Assembly: GCA_026874595.1 (NCBI GenBank)
Contig: CM049313.1
Coordinates: 56,811,159 to 56,875,158, forward strand
DNA: 64,000 nt
From: Sipunculus nudus
Taxonomy: Eukaryota > Annelida > Sipuncula > Golfingiida > Sipunculidae
Direction: 5' to 3'
Part shown: positions 59,101 to 64,000 of the stretch, one piece after another
How positions within the stretch are numbered: the stretch's first letter is position 1
How the letters are laid out: each line of letters opens with the position of its first letter
Position numbers and translations under genes: made by a program
The notes under the pieces: model-generated
The model's database searches: none
The model's input: the letters and a program-made list of their open reading frames with translations, nothing else
What the model was told of the DNA's origin: nothing

Positions 59101-61780
59101 ACGACAGACAGACAAGGAGAACATAAAGAATGTATGGAACTATATTCGATGTTACCACCAGTCAAAAGAAAAGTTTACGCTCCATTGTACAAAACTACAT
59201 TATAGTATAATTTATAGGTCTGACTGTCTGCTCTGCCAATCATACATATATAGATATGGTTGTCACATGATGTTATTTTGAATTTAGCCAGCTTTATTAT
59301 ATGGTGAAAAAAATGTAAATGTTAATTAATTGTGACAATAATATATGCACATAATAAAGCATTCTATCTGACACTTCGAAACATTGCTTTAAATACTGAT
59401 ACTATCAATATCAAATTAGGTTCATGTAATTAAATAAGCTCCAGGTGAGAGTGAAACAGCTAGCCTAGAAGTTTAACTGGACTAGCTCCAGAGGACAGTG
59501 ACACAGCAGGCCTGGTCCCTGGGCTGGATCAGCTCCAGAGGACAGTGACACAGCAGGTCAGGTCCCTGGGCTGGATCAGCTCCAGAGGACAGTGACACAG
59601 CAGGCCTGGTCCCTGGGCTGGATCAGCTCCAGAGGACAGTGACACAGCAGGTCAGGTCCCTGGGCTGGATCAGCTCCAGAGGACAGTGACACAGCAGGTC
59701 AGGTCCCTGGGCTGGATCAGCTCCAGAGGACAGTGACACAGCAGGTCAGGTCCCTGGGCTGGATCAGCTCCAGAGGACAGTGACACAGCAGGTCAGGTCC
59801 CTGGGCTGGATCAGCTCCAGAGGACAGTGACACAGCAGGTCAGGTCCCTGGGCTGGATCAGCTCCAGAGGACAGTGACACAGCAGGCCTGGTCCCTGGGC
59901 TGGATCAGCTCCAGAGGACAGTGACACAGCAGGTCAGGTCCCTGGGCTGGATCAGCTCCAGAGGACAGTGACACAGCAGGTCAGGTCCCAGGGCTGGATC
60001 AGCTCCAGAGGACAGTGACACAGCAGGCCTGGTCCCTGGGCTGGATCAGCTCCAGAGGACAGTGACACAGCAGGTCAGGTCCCTGGGCTGGATCAGCTCC
60101 AGAGGACAGTGACACAGCAGGCCTGGTCCCTGGGCTGGATCAGCTCCAGAGGACAGTGACACAGCAGGTCAGGTCCCTGGGCTGGATCAGCTCCAGAGGA
60201 CAGTGACACAGCAGGTCAGGTCCCTGGGCTGGATCAGCTCCAGAGGACAGTGACACAGCAGGTCAGGTCCCTGGGCTGGATCAGCTCCAGGGGACAGTGA
60301 CACAGCAGGTCAGGTCCCTGGGCTGGATCAGCTCCAGGGGACAGTGACACAGCAGGTCAGGTCCCTGGGCTGGATCAGCTCCAGGGGACAGTGACACAGC
60401 TGGTCAGGTACCTGGGCTGGATCAGCTCCAGGGGACAGTGACACAGCTGGTCAGGTCCCTGGGCTGGATCAGCTCCAGAGGACAGTGACACAGCAGGTCA
60501 GGTCCCTGGGCTGGATCAGCTCCAGGGGACAGTGACACAGCAGGTCAGGTCCCTGGGCTGGATCAGCTCCAGGGGACAGTGACACAGCTGGTCAGGTACC
60601 TGGGCTGGATTAGCTCCAGAGGACAGTGACACAGCAGGTCAGGTCCCTGGGCTTGATCAGCTCCAGGGGACAGTGACACAGCTGGTCAGGTCCCTGGGCT
60701 GGATCAGCTCCAGGGGACAGTGACACAGCAGGTCAGGTCCCTGGGCTGGATCAGCTCCAGGAGACAGTGACACAGCTGGTCAGGTACCTGGGCTGGATTA
60801 GCTCCAGGGGACAGTGACACAGCTGGCCAGGTACCTTGGCTGGATTAGCTCCAGCGGACAGCGATGCAGCTGGTCAGGTACCTGGGCTGTATTAGCTTCA
60901 GGGGACAGTGACACAGCTGACCTGGTACCAGGGCTTGATTAGCTCCAGGGTGTACTTACACAGGTGGATTATTCCAAGGGATGACACCAGGATACCTAAT
61001 AGGTTTCACTTCACCTGGATTAGTATCTGATCATTTCTGATGTTGGAACAAGTATACCCCAATGGCAATTTTGTTACAAATGACCTGCATGTAGATTTAA
61101 ACCAGCTGATTTGGAACTTATTGAACTAATTAATGACTAATTATTGACTGTGGCTACCAAATATTTTTCAAATGTTTAAGACTGTGCTCACTTACCTATA
61201 CTTTGCAACAAGTTACTTGCACTAAAGTGGACACCTTACCCAATGAGTATCCTTGTATACAAACTTCACGACAAAAGATTCTCAGACCATTGAGCAATAA
61301 ACTAGATACTGGATAGACTTAAATGAAGAGATCCATAATACAAAAAGTCTGTGTTGTACTTTTATATACTAATTATGCCTGACACATGCAACAATAAACT
61401 GTTGAAACACTTTCATGAATTTGTGTCAATTTCTGTCTTTCTGTCAAACATGACAAGTTTGCAAATAATTTCCAACTGTCAGAAATCAAAATTACAGTAC
61501 ACTTTCATAAAATTTTCTAAAATTTAATGACTTTTTCTATGCTGGAATATATCAGATTCTAAATTATAAATTCATGAATTTCAGAAACCCTTGCAGGGAA
61601 ACCATATTTTGAAATTCAGTAAAGCTGCCTATTCAAGTGAACAAACATTACTTACTTTGAATTATGCCGAATTCTATCAAGATGAGTGTGGTGACAAGTA
61701 ACATGTCGACGATAACAACCACAATTATAAGAGTCTGTGTAGCCACATGGTTCAAATAGGTATCCAAAGATGCCCGCCAT
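23160..61780 (-). CDS. Hv1/TMEM266-like voltage-sensor-domain protein (multi-exon, 5' partial)
   Basis: Eight coding exons on the minus strand (61780-61656, 52661-52552, 40734-40542, 37489-37374, 33661-33580, 32184-31627, 23775-23654, 23186-23160) join with matching phases into 443 residues and a TGA. The first 142 form a four-helix voltage sensor. Against human Hv1 (hand alignment from memory) the S1 aspartate (D25 here, D112), S2 phenylalanine and glutamate (F75, E78; F150, E153), S3 aspartate (D99, D174) and first two S4 arginines (R133, R136; R205, R208) are kept, while the third S4 arginine is C139. A coiled coil (about 150-196) follows, then a long polar tail as in TMEM266 rather than the short Hv1 end. 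It probably forms a plasma-membrane dimer that senses voltage; proton conduction cannot be judged from sequence. The N-terminus lies beyond 61,780, probably beyond the window. Confidence 0.82.
23654..23775 (-). CDS. Voltage-sensor gene exon: acidic helical tail segment
   Basis: Minus strand: acceptor AATTCACAG before 23775, donor GTAAGT after 23654; 122 bases, phase 1 in, phase 0 out. It encodes RFKEEYAFMNEGFDEKL followed by TQEELSEIKRVSQIKFDES, a compact charged segment that looks like a short conserved helix-forming motif. I do not recognise the motif by name. Confidence 0.78.
24770..25510 (+). mobile_element. Dispersed repeat with internal tandem units
   Basis: It begins near the imperfect palindrome GGCACTGCAGGTGCC and ends GACTTTGTCTGGGGAATAAT. 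Two internal units share TCAA.TTGATTTT.GGA.CAAT.CATGCA, TTCAAGG.CAAGG.CACTCTC.TAG.AAAG.TCATGACC and CCCATATCTATG.ATAT. There is no coding capacity. Confidence 0.55.
28753..28794 (+). repeat. (GGAC)n microsatellite
   Basis: About ten GGAC/GGAC-like units, part of the element end. The same tract recurs at 36957-36999 and, shorter, at 30809-30825. Confidence 0.9.
28812..28842 (+). repeat. Terminal hairpin of the element family
   Basis: TAGCTCAG-A-TGACT, loop TAT, AGTCA-G-CTGAGCTA: a 13-pair stem with one A/G mismatch. Identical at 37014-37044. At 30840-30870 there are two changes (TTACAG and GTTGAG), so the 3' arm is altered while the 5' arm is kept. Confidence 0.9.
29139..30875 (+). mobile_element. 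Hairpin-ended element, copy D, with a different tandem core
   Basis: It starts ACAAGTGACCCTTGGTTCAT and ends in GACGGACGACGGACAA plus the hairpin. The inside is unrelated to copies A-C: five to six units marked by CCCCATAGCT..AAGAATA, CAGAGACCTAATT.CAGG and GATTCCAGGTCCAGTG at about 29548, 29727, 30055, 30325 and 30661. Confidence 0.7.
30915..31315 (+). mobile_element. GGGGACA-ended dispersed repeat, copy 1
   Basis: It shares, in order with 37,535-37,936 and 57,075-57,425: AACCAAGGTATGCAT, GAGCAATCA, AATTTGAATGAAATC, GACAGACAAACCCAAATCAA and TGTCCCCTG. The ends TTCCCCGCTT / GCGGGGGACA are inverted complements. Confidence 0.7.
31627..32184 (-). CDS. Voltage-sensor gene exon: long disordered cytoplasmic tail
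   Basis: Minus strand: acceptor CATTGACAG before 32184, donor GTAATG after 31627; 558 bases, open throughout. The 185 codons are rich in Ser, Asn, Pro, Gly and acidic residues (for example SRSSPNVNMYINN and GNSPPARIRTNDD) with no recognisable domain. Base composition is clearly higher in GC than the flanking intron, which supports coding. A long disordered tail after the coiled coil resembles TMEM266 more than Hv1. Confidence 0.78.
32691..33100. mobile_element. 410-bp MITE with terminal inverted repeats of about 100 bp
   Basis: The left end TCAGACTTATAACCAAAAGG and the right end, read in reverse (TCAGACTGATAAATGAAAAGG), pair and continue through AAAAGCACC.AAAAGGACCAAAAA to TCTACTT.....TGGTCTTAAAT. 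It lies in the voltage-sensor intron between exons 33580 and 32184. GGGCTGG occurs on both sides. Confidence 0.8.
33580..33661 (-). CDS. Voltage-sensor gene exon: second half of coiled coil
   Basis: Minus strand: acceptor TTTTGTCAG before 33661, donor GTATAA after 33580; 82 bases, phase 0 in, phase 1 out. It encodes REVEVLKDRIRELEQ, a clear heptad helix, followed by PNYREPAAALNL, which breaks it. Phase fits both neighbours exactly. Confidence 0.75.
33843..33880 (+). repeat. Solo 5' end of the hairpin-element family
   Basis: ACAAGGACCCATGGGTCACG followed by GGGCACAGCTGATCG matches the 5' end of copy B (26,229). Downstream sequence to about 34,690, including a GACAGGCAAGTGGACAG stretch, may be the decayed body; no hairpin end is seen. 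Confidence 0.5.
34845..34975 (+). repeat. Two-copy tandem repeat, about 67 bp
   Basis: AAAATATTAGAATTGTTGCA followed by AAAGTTGCAATCAT..TATAT.CAGAGTG occurs twice in direct succession. Confidence 0.85.
35620..37048 (+). mobile_element. Hairpin-ended element, copy C, 5' truncated
   Basis: Two units of the copy A/B core (marker AGGCAGCC at 36079, AGGCAGTC at 36763; 684 apart), then (GGAC)n at 36957-36999, the shared ACGACGGACAATGGACCACG and the hairpin at 37014-37044. The 5' end resembling copy B is absent. It lies in the intron upstream of the exon 37489-37374's donor side. Confidence 0.72.
37374..37489 (-). CDS. Voltage-sensor gene exon: S4 exit and first half of coiled coil
   Basis: Minus strand: acceptor TTTTCCAG before 37489; 116 bases. 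It encodes AITEPIKEEALRAK followed by a charged helical run with heptad-like spacing up to KAALDGKE, the place of the Hv1 dimerising coiled coil. The donor GAG|GTGAAA is not a strong consensus; if it is not used, translation stops three codons on (V K stop, TAA at 37365-37367). A second in-frame acceptor, AACAG, lies nine bases into the exon. Confidence 0.75.
37535..37936 (+). mobile_element. GGGGACA-ended dispersed repeat, copy 2 (overlaps no exon)
   Basis: Same ordered blocks as 30,915-31,315. It ends TTCCAAGGAAGCAGGGGACA and begins only 46 bases from the exon end at 37489. Confidence 0.7.
40029..40085 (+). repeat. Two-copy 25-bp tandem repeat
   Basis: ATTATTTATTGATGTACCAT plus GAA occurs twice in succession. 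Confidence 0.85.
40542..40734 (-). CDS. Voltage-sensor gene exon: end of S2, S3 and S4
   Basis: Minus strand: acceptor TTTTTTTCAG before 40734, donor GTGAGT after 40542; 193 bases, 64 codons. It opens ILLRIIAKG (end of S2; Arg at the Hv1 K157 place), then S3 LQLLDCFVVGIAFTVYIA with the conserved Asp, a roughly 15-residue loop, and S4 YIVVLRLWRIACLYY. LRLWR is the strongest signature of the Hv1/TMEM266 family. The Hv1 D185 place is Tyr and the R211 place is Cys. Confidence 0.87.
44100..45010. repeat. Degenerate array of GAGAATTCCTG-type motifs in both orientations
   Basis: AAAAATGAGAATTC, AGGAATTCT, GGATTCTCATTT and GATTCCTGTTTTTCCC recur at least ten times, alternately as the motif and its complement, with variable spacing. 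The blocks can pair with each other as imperfect foldbacks. Confidence 0.65.
45826..45839. promoter_or_regulatory. Perfect RFX X-box palindrome
   Basis: GTTACCATGGTAAC fits the X-box consensus GTNRCC-NN-RGYAAC at every position and is its own reverse complement. RFX factors bind such sites in promoters of ciliary and other genes. Its position inside an intron leaves function open. Confidence 0.4.
46009..46209. mobile_element. 200-bp GC-rich MITE
   Basis: Ends CAGAAGCGGATCCA and TGGATCCGCTCCTG are inverted complements at 13 of 14 positions. The interior has GGGGGTCCGGGACCCCC and repeated TTTTT.AGG / AGACC.ATTCT pieces; it is GC-rich against an AT-rich background. Confidence 0.75.
46930..47110 (+). 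repeat. Dispersed repeat arm 1
   Basis: GGTACCTGCCAAAATATTGC and AAAGCAAAAGTGAACTGATA here are inverted complements of blocks at 48,205-48,240 and 47,810-47,850. The right-hand copy has about 390 extra bases between those blocks. Confidence 0.7.
47740..48250 (-). repeat. Dispersed repeat arm 2 (minus), related also to 58,500-58,730
   Basis: It is the longer inverted partner of 46,930-47,110. The blocks ATCAGTTCA.TTTT, AAAAGTTT.CAGCAAA and GACCAGAGGTCT recur in order at 58,520-58,680, so the family has at least three members here. Confidence 0.65.
48484..49320 (+). repeat. Three-unit tandem array, about 278 bp per unit
   Basis: GATGTCTGCAGC occurs at about 48488, 48766 and 49044. Units share GTAGGT.G.GCCACCT, AGAGATATGAGT.ATTTTA and CAGACAAACAGACAGA. 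The last unit decays after CCTGAGATATATGG. Confidence 0.85.
49596..49624 (-). repeat. (TATCT)n tail of the LINE
   Basis: ATAAGATAAGATAAGATAAG on the + strand; simple-repeat tails at the 3' end are usual in CR1/L2-type LINEs, so this marks the insertion boundary. Confidence 0.7.
49596..51180 (-). pseudogene. Decayed non-LTR retrotransposon (CR1/L2/Rex-like reverse transcriptase), 5' truncated
   Basis: Read on the minus strand, 51134-50715 encodes RT start motifs (RKAAGPDGITQCLLR, PVPKKSHASCLNDYHPVALT). After a frameshift and a short deletion comes motif A, FIDFSSAFNTILPHKL (about 50,680-50,620). A GAPQG block is at about 50,490, the catalytic box reads CTDD instead of YADD (about 50,455), then thumb and C-terminal pieces (NNLELNVKKTKEMI; 50221-49982 ending VRTAERIIGVP). 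The 3' end finishes in a (TATCT)n tail at 49596-49624. Frameshifts, stops and the altered catalytic box show that it is inactive. It lies in a voltage-sensor intron in the same orientation as the gene. Confidence 0.85.
51955..52352 (+). mobile_element. Possible tRNA-derived SINE with A-rich tail
   Basis: A promoter-like head, GAGAGCACAGGATTAAAAG and GGGAGTTTAAATCTCAGC (weak box B), is followed by a unique body and an A-rich tail, CAACAAAAAAATAAAAAAAA, at 52322-52342. It abuts the S2 exon by 200 bases. The tRNA resemblance is loose. Confidence 0.35.
52552..52661 (-). CDS. Voltage-sensor gene exon: S1-S2 loop and first part of S2
   Basis: Minus strand: acceptor TTTCAG before 52661, donor GTGAGT after 52552; 110 bases. 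The first half is a proline-rich external loop (NPSAPRPPGPTRDPS), much longer than in human Hv1. The second half is the S2 helix, LNVTHIILLSAFLFE. The final Phe-x-x-Glu matches the charge-transfer Phe150 and Glu153 of Hv1. An N-V-T sequon lies at the outer end of S2. Confidence 0.82.
55605..55763 (-). mobile_element. tRNA-derived SINE with conserved central domain
   Basis: On the minus strand the element opens with a tRNA-like head: box A AGTCAAGTGGTTTAATGC (55752-55735) and box B GGTTCAATCTCC (55711-55700), correctly spaced. The body continues GTTTTCTCTGGGTCCTCTGG and TTTTCCTCCACC, which resembles the deeply conserved SINE domain (Nin-DC type) found across animals. The domain name is from memory. 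Confidence 0.65.
57075..57425 (+). mobile_element. GGGGACA-ended dispersed repeat, copy 3
   Basis: It begins TGTCCTCTGCTTCCAC and ends GGAAGTGGAGGACA, inverted complements with few changes. The interior matches copies 1 and 2, with (GACA)n at 57360-57379. Confidence 0.75.
59437..60965 (+). repeat. 47-bp minisatellite, about 32 units in strict register
   Basis: AGCTCCAG recurs from 59437 and 59484 to 60941; 60941 minus 59484 is exactly 31 times 47, so no net indel. Unit: AGCTCCAGAGGACAGTGACA, then CAGCAGG(T/C)C(A/T)GGTCCCTGGGCTGGATC. Left units carry GAGGAC and CAGCAGG; right units increasingly carry GGGGAC, CAGCTGG and TACCTGG. The first unit and the last few are the most degenerate. Periods not divisible by three give no long frame. 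Confidence 0.95.
61656..61780 (-). CDS. Voltage-sensor gene exon: S1 helix
   Basis: Minus strand: acceptor TTTTTTCAG before 61780, donor GTAAGT after 61656; 125 bases. Forty-one codons begin WRASLDTYLNHV and run into the S1 helix IIVVVIVDMLLVTTLILIEF. The buried Asp sits where Hv1 has D112, the residue needed for proton selectivity. Positions 7 and 11 after it (E119 and D123 in Hv1) are Leu and Glu here. One base precedes the first whole codon, so an upstream exon must supply two bases. Confidence 0.82.
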
Positions 61781-61955
61781 CTGAAAAAAAATCAACACTT
61801 CACTATATTCACTATAATTTTGTGTAATAATTAGCTTGTGGGAACATTTAAAGGTATAGAGTTTAATTGCAGCCAAAGTGAGTGCATGATTTGTCTTGTT
61901 TATATCTATAATGCATCAATGATTACATTTCTATTAAAATGTGTGTGTATATATA

Positions 61956-61999
<44 letters not shown>

Positions 62000-64000
62000 G
62001 AGTGGAGAATAATAATCCAATTGATTCAGTGACTATAAAATTTCCTGGTATGACCTCTGTGACCCCTGAGCAGGTGCCCCAATTAACTTACATTACCACA
62101 AAGCTGTTTATGGACAAGATTGCTGATCACACATTTACATACTTATTGTAACTTAAGCCAGTGTTGCTATTCAGGATTACACTGTGAGTGTACCTGTGTT
62201 AATCCTTCCATGCTCAGGCTGTTTGCTCGGCTCTCTGGAAAGTGTAATTAGACTGAACAGTTTTTAAAATGCTCATTATAAGCCTGTAATGTAAACTGTA
62301 CACATTGCGATGACCCTACCCATTTATACACATTCACCCTTTCAGGATCACTGTATTTGCACTGCACTCAGGTTTGTTTACAGAGAACACATGTACAGAT
62401 TTCAGAGTATCTACTTTGGACTGAACCCTCATTCACAATACAAGCTGAGTGTCATCTGGCTAAAATGGCCCAGCAGATACTGAGTACAGAGGCATATCAA
62501 TTTAGCAGAGGGAAACCAATGATGACGATTTGCATTTTTTTCAAAAAACAGATGTTTGATATGCCTTGTTATGATTTCTTTTATAATTCATGTATGTCAG
62601 TTGATGACCAGCATTGAGAAGCTGCAGGACTGAGAAATGTTTCTCTGCAACATCAACAGGATGAAATAGGGAAAAATACAATGAATATCTTCTTGTGGGT
62701 TGGCAATATATTTAAAATATTTTTGAATATTTTATATAAATATATTTATTTAATATACATTTGTATATTTTAAATATTAAAAATAATCTATAATTGACTT
62801 AATGACCTTATTAGTATTTTTCATCAGTCCATATAGCAAAGTCCTTACAAAGAATACAGATTTGACCTTAAAGATCAAATTCAAGGTAATCAGTCTTCAA
62901 ACTGCTTGATTTTTAAAGTCTCTGATAACTTGGTTGAAACATTTGGTGTAACATTCGTGAAAAAAAATATGCCATGCTTAAAAAGTTATATATTTTGTAC
63001 AATTATATTGTATTTCGGTCTATTTTGAACTTGATATTAATGTTAAGGTCACCAGTTTGCAACTAGCAAAGAAATTCACAGACATAATTCAAATATAACA
63101 TTTTATGAATGTTGAATGGTACACAGTTATTACCGTCCCAAGAAATGATACAAATGACAACAGATGGCACCAATGACCATATGCATGTCTCCTTTATTGG
63201 AAGGGTGACATAATACACAGAGATGACATCATAGTGCTATTTATGTGTATCACTTTCAGTTGAACTTTGTTACATAACACACACACACATATATATATAT
63301 CTCATATATATCACAGGGATAAACATGTATGGCCACTCATAGAGCTAGTACACAATCATTGTTACAGCCCTTCAGAGATGAAGCAGCACAATGGCAAAGT
63401 AATATAAATAAAGCATTATTGTGTCAAAGCCAAAGAGATAAAACTTGGACATTTCTCAGGTTCCACACTAACAGATTTTTTATGATACATAATAATTGAA
63501 CTTCGAAATTTAAGCTGCTTGACTGAGCTGAGGGTTTACTATATATGTATTTTACTGATTTGAACTACCATATTCCTTCCCTGATAAAAGCTGAATTTTA
63601 GTTGCTAGCAAAGGAAATTTGGAAGAAATGTCATTGAAAAAACATATAGATTAGGCTGGAACAGAATACAGTCTGTTAAAAATGGCTAATGTAAATACTG
63701 AAATAGACCATGTTCCTGGAGTCCTTTAGAGCCATGCTGCCTCGCCCTACTATTTGAGATGATAATTCAGAAGCCAGAGGCAGGTATAAGAAGCTGCTCC
63801 TGGGAATAACAGACCCACAGGACTGGAGGGACACTTGACAACAAAGTACCAGCATGAGCATCGCCATGGCGACTACCACCAAGCACCAGCAGGAGCATCA
63901 CCGTGGCAACCACAGAAACATTCATCTGCCAGCACAATGATTCTGTATGACTGAAAGGTTCATGATGGCAAGATACACATTACAACAGGAACATAATTAG
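61781..64000. other. Upstream of the S1 exon; no exon found
   Basis: The missing N-terminal exon(s) of the voltage-sensor gene were sought here. A donor-like GTAAGT at about 62094 (minus) leaves the wrong phase and lacks an open exon. A (TA)n tract lies at 61945-62000, a CA/TA tract at 63279-63300, and two X-box-like sites at 63860-63910. Confidence 0.5.

Larger units (their letters stand above)
52662..61655. other. 9-kb intron of the voltage-sensor gene (S1 to S2)
   Basis: It holds a SINE (55,605), GGGGACA-ended repeat copy 3 (57,075), a dispersed repeat fragment (58,500-58,730) and the 47-bp minisatellite. A GTAAGT donor-like site at about 61195 (minus) has no convincing exon before it. 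The remainder is AT-rich and featureless to me. Confidence 0.55.

Noticed and set aside
59437-60965. CRISPR array
   Set aside because: Units are contiguous with no unique spacers, and the genome is animal.
62094-62200. GTAAGT site as the missing N-terminal exon of the voltage-sensor gene
   Set aside because: The available frames contain stops or leave the wrong phase (phase 2 is required).
62357-62617. 86-codon plus-strand frame
   Set aside because: No recognisable domain or splice context; composition like the surrounding intergenic or intronic DNA.

Overview
This is nuclear DNA from an animal, most likely a mollusc and perhaps a bivalve. It is AT-rich, its genes are split by long introns with GT..AG boundaries, and it is packed with dispersed repeats. 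Several repeats end in a (GGAC)n tract plus a hairpin, the layout of the 'pearl'/Helentron-type elements known from bivalves. The species call is an inference. Nothing here is bacterial, organellar or viral.

Two protein genes are visible, lying tail to tail. On the + strand (exons from 6,636 to 15,978; 5' end outside the window) is a small type-I membrane protein. It has one LDL-receptor class A module, one transmembrane helix and a short cytoplasmic tail with PSAP, PPAY and LPSY motifs. These motifs suggest recruitment of TSG101 and NEDD4-type ubiquitin ligases, as in the LDLRAD/PMEPA1 type of adaptor. On the - strand (exons from 61,780 down to 23,160; 5' end outside the window) is a voltage-sensor-domain protein related to the Hv1 proton channel and TMEM266. 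Its eight visible coding exons join in perfect phase into 443 residues: S1, S2, S3-S4, a coiled coil, then a long disordered tail ending in a PDZ-ligand-like sequence. The third S4 gating arginine of Hv1 is a cysteine here. About 7.2 kb of presumed 3' UTR and intergenic DNA separates the two stop codons.

The rest is intronic or intergenic repeat. Region by region: 1-2,508 and 26,229-28,847 are two copies of one roughly 2.5 kb element in opposite orientation; 7,590-8,721 is a terminal-inverted-repeat element; 11,439-11,552 is a palindromic MITE; 14,512-14,960 is a tandem expansion of an exon/intron boundary; 20,367-20,560 is a 27-bp array; 24,770-25,910 is dispersed repeat; 29,139-30,875 and 35,620-37,048 are more hairpin-ended elements with different internal arrays; 32,691-33,100 is a long-TIR MITE; 44,100-45,010 is a degenerate motif array; 46,009-46,209 is a small MITE; 48,484-49,320 is a 278-bp tandem array; 49,596-51,180 is a decayed LINE; two tRNA-like SINEs lie near 52.1 and 55.7 kb; 59,437-60,965 is a 47-bp minisatellite in strict register. 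Two short internal regions (13.2-13.8 kb and 45.2-45.84 kb) look like possible alternative promoters or first exons, but this is speculative.
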